Shown one piece after another: positions 23,401 through 28,019 of a stretch of DNA of 30,538 nt. The stretch is from a virus, in IMG/VR virus record IMGVR_UViG_3300046009_001969, positions 1 through 30,538 of that record; one strand, given 5' to 3'. The notes beneath the pieces were generated by a model. The model was not told the DNA's origin and made no database searches. It saw only the letters and a list, made by a program, of their open reading frames with translations. Numbering within the stretch: position 1 is the stretch's first letter; each line of letters starts with the position of its first letter. Position numbers and translations under genes: made by a program.

Positions 23401-26400
23401 ATGTGTTTGGAAGTATCACTTTAGGTCAAACTTATTATATAACAAACATCAATACAGGCACTAATGAAATCACTATTAGTGATGAGCCAGGTGGCAGCCC
23501 CGTCGTAACTACACCAGAATCTGGTACTATGACAGTTGCAACACCGGGCTCATACATGTTCTTGCCTGAACCATTCTACTTTAATCAAAGCATCGTCAAA
23601 TACAACAACCGCGTTTATATTTGTGTTGTATCAAACAATGACGATCAATTTGTGTTTGGTAAATGGGAAGAGTTAAACAGCGGTGATCGTAGATTGAATG
23701 CTATGGACCGTGTGAAGGGCTATTATCAGCCAACAATTAATATGCCTGGTACTGATCTAAATCAATTGTTTGCCGGTGTAACATATCCAAATACAACTTA
23801 TAAGGGTAACGCTTTCGATCCTGCTGAACAATATGAAATAGATACATTATTACAAGATCAAATTTTCTATCCAGACAATGTTAATATTACAGGTATCGCA
23901 TGGGATGGCGTAAACTATATCGCCCCTGCAAATTTACCAAATTATACTGCATTAGCAAAAGACATTGAAGTAACTGATGATTGGTTGTTAGGAAGATTGA
24001 GCAATAAGCCTTTAAGCATAACAGATATCATCAAAACAGATGATTTATTTGTAATGACTTCTACGAACAGTGCTACGCCAATATTGACAAGTACTGATGG
24101 CACCGGTTGGTCAACTAATGGATTCTTCATACCATTTGGTGTCGAGGATAACGAATTAGAATTCGAAAGAAAATTATTAATACAATCTAAATTAACATTC
24201 AACAAGGTTGCATACGGTAATGGAAAATATGTAGCGGTCGGAGAAAATATTTGCACTAGTGATTCTGCAGTAAATTGGTTAGAAACATATAAATTTGATA
24301 CAGGTTCAAATGGCTATATCTATGATGTTGCTTATGGCTCTACTTCATTCTTTACGGGTTTCATCGCTGTAGGTACTAAAAATTCTACAAAAATATTCCT
24401 ACAGAGTATAGACGGTATAACATGGATCGAACGCACAGCATTTGATTATTCTATACCTGCTACATTACCACAGAGAAATGCTACTTTGAGAACAGTAACG
24501 TTTGGTAGTTCATCTGTAGTCATTGGTGGTGATCTAGGAGTAGTTTATCGTTGGCCAGGCGGACCAGTTGTATATCAAGGTGCTTTTGGATCCGCGACAT
24601 CTTGGAATGATGCGCTGTTCGCACAAAACACATTTGCAATAGTTGGTAATAATGGCAAATTATTAACAAGTGCTAACGGTATAAATTGGGTCGAAAAAGC
24701 GACAGGCACGACAGAAAATTTAAACAAAATTTATTACAACACTGAACGCCCTGAGTGGACAATAGCAGGTAATAATAATACATTATTCCAGACTCTAGAT
24801 ATAACAACTGATCCTATAGTATGGGATAAAACTCAACTCTTTAGCATCCCTGACCCTGCTTATACAGTAAAGGGCGATCCGTTCATGTCAGGTTATGGCC
24901 CAGAAGAGCTGGTACCGGGTATTGTTACAGACCAATTGACTATGATCGTAAATACACGTCCAGGAACTAATTGGGCAGCTACAGAATATGCACATGTTGG
25001 ATATAATGTAGTAAGTGTAGAATTAGATTATGAAAGCAATAATGAATATAGTTTTGCTGACGTAGTAGCTGTCCCATCTAATATATCTGTATATGTAATC
25101 ACTGATGGTTTAGCGACAGGAATTTATTCAAGCATAGACTATACAGTAGATTATGTCAACAAGACAATTGAATTAACTACAAACATCTCAAACACACAAC
25201 AATTACGTGTAGATGTTTATGAAGTAGGAAATGGCGACCAGTTAATCAAATCAAATACACAAATCGACCCGTTGCGTCAAAATAATACTACTGGCTTCCA
25301 AGAAATCTTATTAAACTGTAATTACACCGCTGAAAGACTAAATGGCGGCGGTATTATCAGACCAGCTACCGATCCTACTTCAACAGATGCAACAGCAACA
25401 GATAGTTTGCTCAACACGATTACAGTAAATGATGTTTCTATCTTTACAGTAAATGATGATGTATATTTCACTGGCGAAGTATTCGGTAATTTAGAGGAAA
25501 ACACACCATATTATGTCAAGACAATAGATCCTGTACAAAAAACTATCACTGTGTCAGAAACTATCAATGATGGAATAGCCGGACCGATCTTTAATGTCAG
25601 TTCTGATTCTGGCAATATGGTAGCAGTAGCACAAAATGGTCCAGGACAATACTGGACTCCGCCTGCAGTGCTCCATAATGGAAATAGATTAATCAATGGT
25701 GAAACCAATTTAGTAGTTAGAAGTAAATCTTCATCTAATTCTCTAATAACTTATTCAACTGTTGGATTACTTCCAAATCAAAAAATTATATTTGATAATA
25801 ACATATTTGGTGGCTTGGTACCTCATCAAACTTATTATATCAAAGATGTTTTCACAAGCGGAACAGAATTCACTGTGTCAGAAACAGAAGGCGGATCTGT
25901 AGTAGTTCTTAACAATGCTTTAGGTAAATCCAACTTTATCACACAAGATTATGCTGTGATGTTAGCTGATAATCAAATCTCAGCTAAGGTTGTATTTGCA
26001 GCCGAGTATAACACGAATACTGATTATATTTCATTTACTTTCTTTGGCGAAACTTTACCTACTCAGTATGGCTATACTGTACCAGAAACACAGGTATTTT
26101 ATGGAAACGGCACAAGGGGTAATTATTATCTTACAAACTATTTAGGCGAAGATAATGATACTAATGCTATCGTTGAGGTCAATGGTTTAAGAATAATGCC
26201 AGATCAATATGTTATTAACTATAACCAAGAAGTACTTGTATTCGATACTCTAGAGCCAACATCAAATGATGTCATCGCGGTGACTACTTTTAATGATACT
26301 CAAAGACAATATCTAAACACACAATATGAATTGAGTCCGATCAACGTAATTTCTATCGATAATGTTTATAATACGATAACTACCCCACTGATTGATACTC

Positions 26401-28016
26401 AAACTTTACAAACTCAGACAGTGGGATCAACATTATATTATGTAGCAAGTAACATCACTAATTTTATCGTAGGTCAAAATATAGTGTTCCAAGTTGCTGA
26501 AACAGGCTCTATCCCGTTTGGAGGAGTACAAATAGACGGTACTGTTTATACATTAGTCGAAGTAAATGGAAACAATTTTAGAGTAGAAGATGAGAATGGC
26601 ATTTCTTACCCATCTGGTTCAGGAACCGGATTGATGCACGTAGTAGTAGGAGGTCAGCCTGCAGTTCGTGTACAAACCACAGATCCGCATCAGTTGTCAA
26701 CAAATGATTTAGTTCGTATTGACGGCATCACGGGATCCGTTCAACTTAATAACAATATTTTCTATGTCCACGTTATAAGTGAAACATTGTTCGACTTGTA
26801 TCAATATTTCCCAGATAATCCTGAAGAAAACTACAGTCCATATGTAGATGCTGTAAATCATCCTATCACGATTTGTGACAGTTACGTAAGTGATGGTTAT
26901 GTTTGGTTGTCAAATACTTGGACACTAGAGACAACAACTGTAACAAGTTGCACAAGTTTAGAATTGTCTGTAGATAATGTATTGCCCCTAGTATTACATA
27001 CTCCTGTATACTTTACAGAAAACAATATAGCGTTGGGTGAACCAACAAGCATACCACAAATCATCGCAGGTGAAAAATATTATATCAGCGGGATAGATGT
27101 TGACAACAATACAATTACCATAAGCGAAACTATTGACGGAACAGATATCACACTAGCCCCACAAGGTACCACTAATATTGTGTTGACACAGTGGGAACAA
27201 ACAAATGTAGATCGCTTGTGGGTGACAGTTAACGGCGAGCGCGTGCCATCTTCATCTCTAAGATTAAATGCAGGAAATCAAGTAAGCATCCTCGCACCAA
27301 TAAACATAGGCGACGAAATCATTATAACTAGCATGATGCCTTCTGCTACACCTAACGAGTTAGTATATGTCAATACTGTAAATAAAAATAATGAGGGAAC
27401 AGTATATAGAGCTAACGGTGACAGTAGAACATGGTTGACAGAAGCATTGACGGAATACCAAAATATTGTGTATGTAAATGATATTAATAATTTGACTTAT
27501 AAGAGTGAACAAACAAACACAACACCTGCTAAAGAATTAGGATATTATTATATACCACTCAATGCTGACAAGAATGATATTATTGACGTAAGCATCTATA
27601 ATAACGCAGCAGGACGTGCAGGTTATATCGAGGAAGATTTCTTACAACTAGAAGTAAGATCGACCGGTGCGTTCATTAGAATTCAAGAGGGTGATTGGAT
27701 AGAAGAGGGAGACTCATTAACGATTACAGTTTATGAGGGTAAAATCATCTACATGCAGGGTGAATATATGCGCGTACTAAGTGTAGATCAATTTACCAAT
27801 AGTATGGAAGTAGAGCGCGGAGCAAACGGATCTGGTATACAAGTGTATATTCCAAAATACTCTGAAGTTTATAGCTTTTTAGATAAGAACACAATGACTA
27901 ACATAAATTATAACGATACTTGGAATAAGATTCCTGGACTTTATAATTCAACGATGGGAGATCCGTTACAAATCGCTATAGGATCAGCTGCAGAATTCTT
28001 AAGAATGGATGAATAG
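8484..28016 (+). CDS. giant modular baseplate/tail structural protein, 6510 residues
   Basis: This is a single open frame of 6510 codons (roughly 0.7 MDa), starting one base after gp6, the place of gene 7 in T4 order. I see no similarity to T4 gp7 by eye. It is rich in Asn, Thr, Tyr, Ile and Val, low in Cys, and has no signal peptide or membrane segment. Approximate residue map: 1-150 opening block (TRIRTLEFLPSIFQTPTN); 177-241 cupredoxin-like; 331-516 interrupted beta repeat; 560-850 conserved-looking block with SINKNAWSRSNRWFHSDVI; 861-1072 tandem 'YxIT' modules; 1506-2340 a Trp/Tyr-rich block (GNWRGIYMYYFD); 2357-2400 CBM-like; 2764-3379 FG-GAP propeller; 3893-3946 a block with NEVKPYHVVIKEF; 4348-6233 beta repeats interrupted by a second propeller (5178-5456); 6420-6510 closing block with PGLYNSTMGDPLQIA. 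A fused wedge/fibre or host-contact role is inferred from position and domain types. The weak Shine-Dalgarno suggests coupling to gp6. Confidence 0.85.
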   Translation: MTRIRTLEFLPSIFQTPTNSQFLAATLDQLVNPPLTKKIQGYVGSKFGYGVNANDFYVTEPTKVRTDYQLEPGVTFLKNNESVAKDFISYPGILDALKLQGGITTDNSKLFNSQFYSWDSFTNLDMIINYNQYYWLPEGPPAVIVASDTVFLNNEYIVESLPNTYNIRAIGAGAGADNPTITLIRGGTYNFYVDQDTEFWIQGKPGVTGKDPSQPNINTRMVYGVDNNGEDRGIVTFNVPFKDAQNEFNFPGNNLVDVVSTLPFSQVNGARLSDINNIDGVTSLNGRTVMFYNPNNRPEEFTNEIGYVSNFFAEGTYDTNYGNLVAPITKTATAISGSGDITLSNVANLSIGGSITFSGPSFGGLFPYTPLRYVEIPSSSMTAGLMYWITELGDTNWINAGVTSNATLNGEINGNLLTVETVISGAFNIGMTITGSGIASGTTITGYDAETSGLTGKDTYYVSVSQTVPNTNIDVYDLSDGKIFTSTGPLAGTGKVRRYQPVIYYIKTINSVNNTITISLSLDGPTYVPSAAAIGNMIVRVNEGLYEEGFYVNVNDYFFNITYVGDVTDPVLKLTPVPNGLIPSEQKITAQFGTNYIGQNFFKNDYGYVQLIPYISAPLDILYYQDNVNPNKVGVIRLIESNALNTLNVNTEILGKKNFTSTNGVVFTNGLKVEFDGDVIPTSYLSGQYYVQGVGTAIELIPVDTLVVPESFTTQTSLPYDTTNFDIGNFDASLFVPENPDYITIARNSINKNAWSRSNRWFHSDVIKATSEYNDNPDILTTFANATNKAKRPILEFYPNLKLFNSGTVGKSSVDFVDTRTTDAFSAVAGQAAYYPDVETYTNYSTSATIAASPTVTQGQFLLGQQYRITNIGTTAPAAWVALGVNVFVEGEFVPGIEYVITLLGSTDWNAIAGTADISPSNLTVGKEYEITILGNTDWNSIGYIGVPIVGGTFIATATGSGTGLVDGVYEVGSIFTAVYSGETVGSGGGQAAETLFTAQSTGVINSGDLIADLEYTITELGTTLWNNISYYDPLNPSDPDNRSWGAGDPVVGGTFIATAAGVGTGYATQGDGTALSLTATTITIPASTVVGNLTVGMYINDQIRGNQSQLPTNTRILSIDGTSTYTITVFYPLPTIIPGSASLIYPPSFTPPEISFVANSKNNSDLLLFAGARIVFLNESNPIVKNKIYVANYSTTVSGLYPIITLTEALDGEILANDQFAVLRGQNYQGTSFYYDGENFIQAQQKTTINQPPKFDVYDKNGISFGNEDFYESTTFNGCDLLRYKIGTGANDSVLGFPISYSSLNNVGDITFEVALNTDTFNYVTGIQQNVTETQKVNTGYVYNVTSRTEFERLLGWQTAVAPSTQYQIFEFKYTPDPSIEFAEGDTIFYTVNCDVSQLSVSDTIWPSLEVYNNNNILIINTDYTVENGSDFTNITVQIPGLFETVIQVAILSNQTSQNAYYSIPINLSNNPFNSDVTTVDIGDIRGHYQSIFYNNPDTTGVVFGANNTRDLGNIVPWGNRIIQNSASLVLPGSFLRQAEHSLFDSLLFNSREYIKFKSLLIDTANKIDWQQRYNPSALLDEALDQITSVKNQEMPFFWSDMIPNKAPFITNTYTFFNNIDTSTFPLSKIYNFDAANYDGVLVYLQTTAEGTTITKQLVKNIDYTISSDTPSLIVTKDLINGDKIVIKEYNQTYGSYVPNTPTKLGLYPASVPSVILDSSYNQPTYFILGHDGSYTKLYGNYDPVLGLIDYRDQVLLEFETRVYNNLKLSNTIPIQAADIIPGYFRDNTVNYDEWLSIYSSTFLDWVGQNRLDYKTQLYLSTNEYTYNYTNSRNKLDNAIIQQGNWRGIYMYYFDTSTPNTTPWEMIGYANKPSWWETQYGPAPYTSDNLILWQDMENGYDYNNGNPVEIEIYKRPGLLNILPVDDQGNLINPLFALVGNYNPNTFQRDWTIGDVGPVEFSYRRSSTWPFDLMRLQALLKPANFFNLGVDIDNYKYNAEFNQFLINDRTHLVPADIEIYGNGTAKTSYINWIVDYEKQLGVNATENIKKLLTNLDVRLVYRLAGFSDKTLLKFFVEKGTPGSKNSSLLIPDESYQILLYENQPYDKLIYSSAIVQLTENGYKVFGNSQTTNYFKTLVPIINSNTKTITVEDQSVKVADDYESTIKLVPYGTLFYTAQEVAQFLMSYGAYLESAGAKFDVIESGIELNWEQMVAEYLYWTQVGWSIGSIVTLNPAANTLVIDKESQIVQPLTFQQTNFVLNQNLYPIETKDLAILRDGTAFSVSALNAGDSVAYGQFNLSNIEHGIVFDNTTIFGDVIYNLVSGLKQNRISLQGTKSAEWNGTMFASGFIYNQDNVEEWRENTKYTKGAIVKFKNKYFTALAIIQPSKEFRETEWKETDYNEIQKGLLPNSSTRSYESSLYYNTNEANLEDDADQVSFSLIGFRSRPYMASADLTDITQVNVYKNFIKEKGTRAALSVFKGANLPQGGIDYNIYENWAIMSGTFGGVLNNNFIEFKLNQNVLTGNPGIVGLTTGQEVEGAQQIVPLYSLTNYGQPVSDSSVLPTVSQYTPNTVFPDAGYVNFNDVKMSAYFFEQLAVGVNQNGIIVPINDFYVGDYVWLANYLAKWQVMTPNVIAQVVEANANLNGTTTIIFDKPHNLNQFDIFAIINFDNSVNGYYVATQIVNPYQVIVPLILSNGVRTITGQGIAYNFSSQRVDQPSDIQNLNLLSKEFVKNTAWVDLNNDGGWAVYRKGINYQYDEEFTIENSVTFGSSVAYTSKGDYLFGDAGAGKVYRFQYDALNKIYEQDQTITNDVSFGTNIAYAQNIYAISQATVDPTIYFYYVNDTTITDDIEPFNTNTNIVAPIGATNFGTGLAMSGDANWLYIGDYDTNPLNIRNKVHVYRRNNSLVSATNLDAFKTYQITELGDTDFTTLGAVENKVGIYFVYNDVAATGTGTVTNVDYEFVTTLESPEITADKFGSVLSTNYYGDVLVVGAPEYDYDINTENWGKAYVYNRIIQNFEVQENSSATPATFTLAFTPSGSVDPIIYRNGTKVSDTNYSIVGTSLIYTGTLKAGDIIEVDSCNFSLAQVLTTETNPRIGVMFGTGLDTNKYGTEILVGAPFALNSTNEEGAVYRFTNAGARFGIVIGTENVDVTTNRDLLINGYLVTIPPGDSDLVALTINQAKITNVEAVSTNGKLIISVINQDLAPINEKLVLNFTDQDTLTELGLTLFNQTQVIQCPHLTGPTQFGTTIAFNESNSVVISAPSGTRYAQTTFDFVDDDNYANDLVFDNNATQFIDSYPNAGAVYMYDYLANYEENLNNIGAYTYAQSCNARDQIYGSQPYYGTVLDFNENKVIIGTPTYRPDDIDGQVVVYINELGVPNWSVYRQTNPIVDINRIQNIQIYNSESNQTLINMDYFDPLQGKLLGAIRQNIDTISNVDPATYNNETNTQSGFVWGADQTGKIWLDTTNLRFVNYHQNDNVYNAKYWGSLFPGSDVAVYTWIASNVLPTDYQGPGIPRDVNSYTVQTVINSSNTIQPIYYFWVRNSGLILGNKTLADVNIASYIANPLASGITYFSPVNTNVFALYNSQQYINAQESVLHIGYSNGQNDDPSHQSYQLIREDFASDFLPGFVNPSKGIFEPRGLYDRMLDSLAGVDEEGGVLPDPFLPKLVQTGVLARPRQSFFYNRYKALQNYLQYANTILSLFPITELRPLISFLNEKGDYYDTTLYWERVNWWAPGYDNNTKAAIQVPLYADLSTLNVSVGTIVAVNQNSQGFTEFYRFDENGIWTRIGLQNGTIRFKTELWNYDEGQTGYGDDFYGTTPYDQYPSEETRWIIRALNEQIYTNDLLIYRNKSLILLFEYIQAETVENQNYLPWLNKTSLVDVSHKIRELVPLQNFKSDNQEFLSGYVNEVKPYHVVIKEFLFEYTGEDIYQGNLTDFDLPATYDFTTQSFISPQLVYSNPNQSSEFLPDDSIWELSQYTEWRNNYGVSLVGQDNYLITTTVSYLPIGATFLILDNAQGFPINGTIKIADVENPSRFEIIGYSSVDTSTNTLFGLTRGLNGTEEYDHIPGENVYIDLPAVVVLDGGRGYSNPPRVLAQIDLSKYPAPKEEAVLEAVMSLDSVVAINVINPGIGYPVLPNIIIEPAASFTFGSDSVTAIESTIELYAPDLQTGDLVRYVKVSGQNIGGLENNQYYYINVLSNSPLTILALYANYSDAIKDQNRVEIYSQGSGSDHKFELGAKASAISSSYPVRENNITLRFDRTTYDTQVTDWVPGSFYGAFFAGSYNNTENISSSSIELQSTLPPINTILSSNDGLVLPLVNVDNERVLDWSEFERNVLSTNLSSNIITLDVDVASENASGSTIGFTVGMPIKFIGTAGTSSIVSGTTYYVNEIISDTQFKISATQYGTVYNVGNSSAGTDFKCYTAQIIDTAIVSTYYPGIRTVTATSANNSIVTIPLTDIGTGGTAGLYTGIPVVFTGNVFGNIEEHVVYFVTSVLDDENFTISDTDEFVRIKALSINAANQIIVQNTTGLNVNDRIVFSNMTIEGEAVTEWGNIQQGTIYYVKTIDVNVITISEILGGATFAVSPVTSNSQTYCFFVDQENNFTLDNASGNMTINIQLPASPGQVNGQLFTFYPTSNQYVNITSTDYGNLVERTVEYASSDANLITLTSQSGGTNSMYIGMPITVDQNIGGLVANTTYTIEDIGEITVAITNSSASSNTFTVDGTVDSLYIDMPIVFSGNPLGSIIIGVTYYVESIDTINNKFTIKDSLTGTELALTTNTGSMIGTGPAYIKLNTTITSNQYGPVTLNQKITTDPVFDVSYILGGYRVIISDPGAGFTVNNTITIPGNLLGGYSPQNDLTLKVNKIDAIVPGTYSWSLPIESNGNIINVICSGTPNATTNNYYLKVIGSNTFKVYSDPRMTVPVSGLTLGYDGATISTANTVASNGVITVDDASLFEINNSIVFTGDVFGSITLGQTYYITNINTGTNEITISDEPGGSPVVTTPESGTMTVATPGSYMFLPEPFYFNQSIVKYNNRVYICVVSNNDDQFVFGKWEELNSGDRRLNAMDRVKGYYQPTINMPGTDLNQLFAGVTYPNTTYKGNAFDPAEQYEIDTLLQDQIFYPDNVNITGIAWDGVNYIAPANLPNYTALAKDIEVTDDWLLGRLSNKPLSITDIIKTDDLFVMTSTNSATPILTSTDGTGWSTNGFFIPFGVEDNELEFERKLLIQSKLTFNKVAYGNGKYVAVGENICTSDSAVNWLETYKFDTGSNGYIYDVAYGSTSFFTGFIAVGTKNSTKIFLQSIDGITWIERTAFDYSIPATLPQRNATLRTVTFGSSSVVIGGDLGVVYRWPGGPVVYQGAFGSATSWNDALFAQNTFAIVGNNGKLLTSANGINWVEKATGTTENLNKIYYNTERPEWTIAGNNNTLFQTLDITTDPIVWDKTQLFSIPDPAYTVKGDPFMSGYGPEELVPGIVTDQLTMIVNTRPGTNWAATEYAHVGYNVVSVELDYESNNEYSFADVVAVPSNISVYVITDGLATGIYSSIDYTVDYVNKTIELTTNISNTQQLRVDVYEVGNGDQLIKSNTQIDPLRQNNTTGFQEILLNCNYTAERLNGGGIIRPATDPTSTDATATDSLLNTITVNDVSIFTVNDDVYFTGEVFGNLEENTPYYVKTIDPVQKTITVSETINDGIAGPIFNVSSDSGNMVAVAQNGPGQYWTPPAVLHNGNRLINGETNLVVRSKSSSNSLITYSTVGLLPNQKIIFDNNIFGGLVPHQTYYIKDVFTSGTEFTVSETEGGSVVVLNNALGKSNFITQDYAVMLADNQISAKVVFAAEYNTNTDYISFTFFGETLPTQYGYTVPETQVFYGNGTRGNYYLTNYLGEDNDTNAIVEVNGLRIMPDQYVINYNQEVLVFDTLEPTSNDVIAVTTFNDTQRQYLNTQYELSPINVISIDNVYNTITTPLIDTQTLQTQTVGSTLYYVASNITNFIVGQNIVFQVAETGSIPFGGVQIDGTVYTLVEVNGNNFRVEDENGISYPSGSGTGLMHVVVGGQPAVRVQTTDPHQLSTNDLVRIDGITGSVQLNNNIFYVHVISETLFDLYQYFPDNPEENYSPYVDAVNHPITICDSYVSDGYVWLSNTWTLETTTVTSCTSLELSVDNVLPLVLHTPVYFTENNIALGEPTSIPQIIAGEKYYISGIDVDNNTITISETIDGTDITLAPQGTTNIVLTQWEQTNVDRLWVTVNGERVPSSSLRLNAGNQVSILAPINIGDEIIITSMMPSATPNELVYVNTVNKNNEGTVYRANGDSRTWLTEALTEYQNIVYVNDINNLTYKSEQTNTTPAKELGYYYIPLNADKNDIIDVSIYNNAAGRAGYIEEDFLQLEVRSTGAFIRIQEGDWIEEGDSLTITVYEGKIIYMQGEYMRVLSVDQFTNSMEVERGANGSGIQVYIPKYSEVYSFLDKNTMTNINYNDTWNKIPGLYNSTMGDPLQIAIGSAAEFLRMDE
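9012..9206 (+). other. cupredoxin-like beta-sandwich module in the giant protein
   Basis: Residues about 177-241 run NPTITLIRGGTYNFYVDQDT, then a FWIQGKPGVTG segment, then VYGVDNNGEDRGIVTFNVP. The 'NPT-x-T-x-x-x-G-x-x-Y-x-F-x-V' opening and 'G-V-x-N-N-G-x-x-x-G-x-I-T-F-x-V-P' closing resemble cupredoxin-type domains found in phage and bacterial surface proteins. I see no His/Cys/Met set for a type 1 copper site, so the module is probably structural. The assignment is by eye only. Confidence 0.5.
9475..10030 (+). repeat. 'F-G ... Y-Y-I' beta repeat split by guest modules
   Basis: Residues 331-365 (GDITLSNVANLSIGGSITFS, then GPSFGGLFPY) match the first half of the beta repeat that dominates residues 4348-6233. 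The second half, VIYYIKTINSVNNTITISLS, appears only at about residues 499-518. Between them lie a 'YWITELGDTNW' module and a 'GMTITGSGIASGTTITG' strand-turn module. This reads as guest modules lodged inside one repeat unit. Confidence 0.5.
11065..11697 (+). repeat. tandem cluster of four 'Y-x-I-T-x-x-G-x-T-D-W' modules
   Basis: Four degenerate copies lie side by side: QQYRITNIGTTAPAAWVALG, IEYVITLLGSTDWNAIAG, KEYEITILGNTDWNSIG and LEYTITELGTTLWNNIS. The third and fourth end in VVGGTFIATAAGVGTG or a close variant; the second lacks that half. The motif is common in phage fibre and bacterial surface proteins; its ligand is not known to me. Single copies occur elsewhere in this protein (about 9625-9690 and 17222-17352). 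Confidence 0.65.
15552..15680 (+). other. CBM5/12-like carbohydrate-binding segment in the giant protein
   Basis: Residues 2357-2400 read EEWRENTKYTKGAIVKFKNK, then YFTALAIIQPSKEF, then TEW. The spacing 'W ... Y-x-x-G-x-x-V-x-x-x-x-x-x-Y-x-A ... P ... W' matches the small aromatic-rich modules of the CBM5/12 type, which bind chitin and related polymers. A looser look-alike occurs near 23568-23680 (SIVKYNNRVYICVVSNNDDQ, then KWEEL). Glycan binding on the host surface is an inference from pattern only. Confidence 0.5.
16774..18620 (+). other. seven-bladed FG-GAP beta-propeller with inserted domains
   Basis: Seven blade signatures occur in order: VTFGSSVAYTSKGDYLFGDA (near 16781), VSFGTNIAYAQNIYAIS (16920), FGTGLAMSGDANWLYIGD (17088), FGSVLSTNYYGDVLVVGAP (17412), FGTGLDTNKYGTEILVGAP (17787), FGTTIAFNESNSVVISAP (18225) and YGTVLDFNENKVIIGTP (18514). 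Most blades are followed by a 'G-x-V-Y-x-Y' type strand (GKVYRFQY, NKVHVYRR, GKAYVYNR, GAVYRF, GAVYMYDY, GQVVVYI). This is the integrin-alpha style FG-GAP pattern. Blades 3, 4 and 5 carry extra domains after that strand. A 16-base stretch is identical in blades 3 and 5 (17088-17103 and 17787-17802). Confidence 0.75.
17560..17745 (+). other. 'N-G ... D-x-N-Y-x-I' module, guest of propeller blade 4
   Basis: The segment ATFTLAFTPSG leads to IIYRNGTKVSDTNYSIVG and ends in LKAGDIIEVDS. It resembles the small beta domain common in phage fibres (similar in pattern to the T7 fibre N-terminal domain: 'V-x-x-N-G ... D-Y-x-V ... G-D-x-I-x-V'). Comparable copies are near 12697-12870, 13396-13570, 25078-25250, 26160-26300 and 27205-27340 in the same gene. 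Confidence 0.5.
20496..20730 (+). other. 'T-R-G-L-N-G-T' beta module, first of two
   Basis: Residues about 4005-4083 read SYLPIGATFLILDNAQGFP, then ADVENPSRFEIIGYSSVD, then LFGLTRGLNGTEEYDHIPGE. A diverged second copy near 27740-27880 has EYMRVLSVDQFTNSMEVERG with GANGSG. This module type (E-x-I-x-Y ... T-R-G-x-x-G-T ... H) is frequent in phage tail proteins. It is followed by two 'G-x-G-Y' motifs (GGRGYSNPPRV, NPGIGYPVLPN). Confidence 0.55.
21526..27180 (+). repeat. dispersed family of about ten 'F-x-G-x-x-F-G ... Y-Y-V' beta repeats
   Basis: A degenerate unit of roughly 75-85 residues recurs with the order 'N-x-I-T-V ... I-V-F-x-G-x-x-F-G-x-I ... Y-Y-V-x-x-I ... F-T-I-S ... G-G'. Clear copies: VVFTGNVFGNIEEHVVYFVT (near 21920), IVFSGNPLGSIIIGVTYYVE (22705), IVFTGDVFGSITLGQTYYIT (23384), VYFTGEVFGNLEENTPYYVK (25460) and IIFDNNIFGGLVPHQTYYIK (25785). 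Weaker ones lie near 21606, 22107, 22548, 26450 and 27006. Stretches between 23520 and 25385 are other modules, including the second propeller. An extra split copy lies near 9475-10030. Confidence 0.7.
24016..24850 (+). other. second beta-propeller, Asp-box/BNR-like class
   Basis: Residues about 5178-5456 show five to six repeats of 'V-x-Y-G-N-G-x-Y-V-A-V-G ... T-S-x-D-G-x-x-W'. Examples: ILTSTDGTGWSTNG, KVAYGNGKYVAVGENICTS, IFLQSIDGITWIER, VTFGSSSVVIGGDLG, FAIVGNNGKLLTSANGINW and WTIAGNNNTLFQTLD. The 'S-x-D-G-x-x-W' turns recall Asp-box/Ycf48-like propellers. Sialidase catalytic residues are not evident, so a binding or scaffolding role is more likely than an enzyme. Confidence 0.65.
27740..28016 (+). 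other. C-terminal block of the giant protein
   Basis: The last 90 or so residues include IIYMQGEYMRVLSVDQFTN, VYIPKYSEVYSFLDKNTMT and PGLYNSTMGDPLQIAIGSAA. They differ from the repeat modules in having Trp, Met and Pro at fixed-looking positions. They look like a dedicated terminal domain, perhaps for attachment or capping. I recall similar endings in structural proteins of marine T4-like phages but cannot confirm this here. Confidence 0.5.
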
Positions 28017-28019
28017 GTT

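Noticed and set aside
16774-24850. Giant gene as a bacterial adhesin, Rhs/Tc toxin or host gene
   Set aside because: No signal peptide, secretion domain, Rhs YD repeats or toxin end is visible, and both flanks are phage structural genes.
8484-28016. Several genes joined by programmed frameshifting
   Set aside because: One frame is open throughout, so no frameshift is needed; no internal strong ribosome-binding site at a plausible domain boundary stood out.
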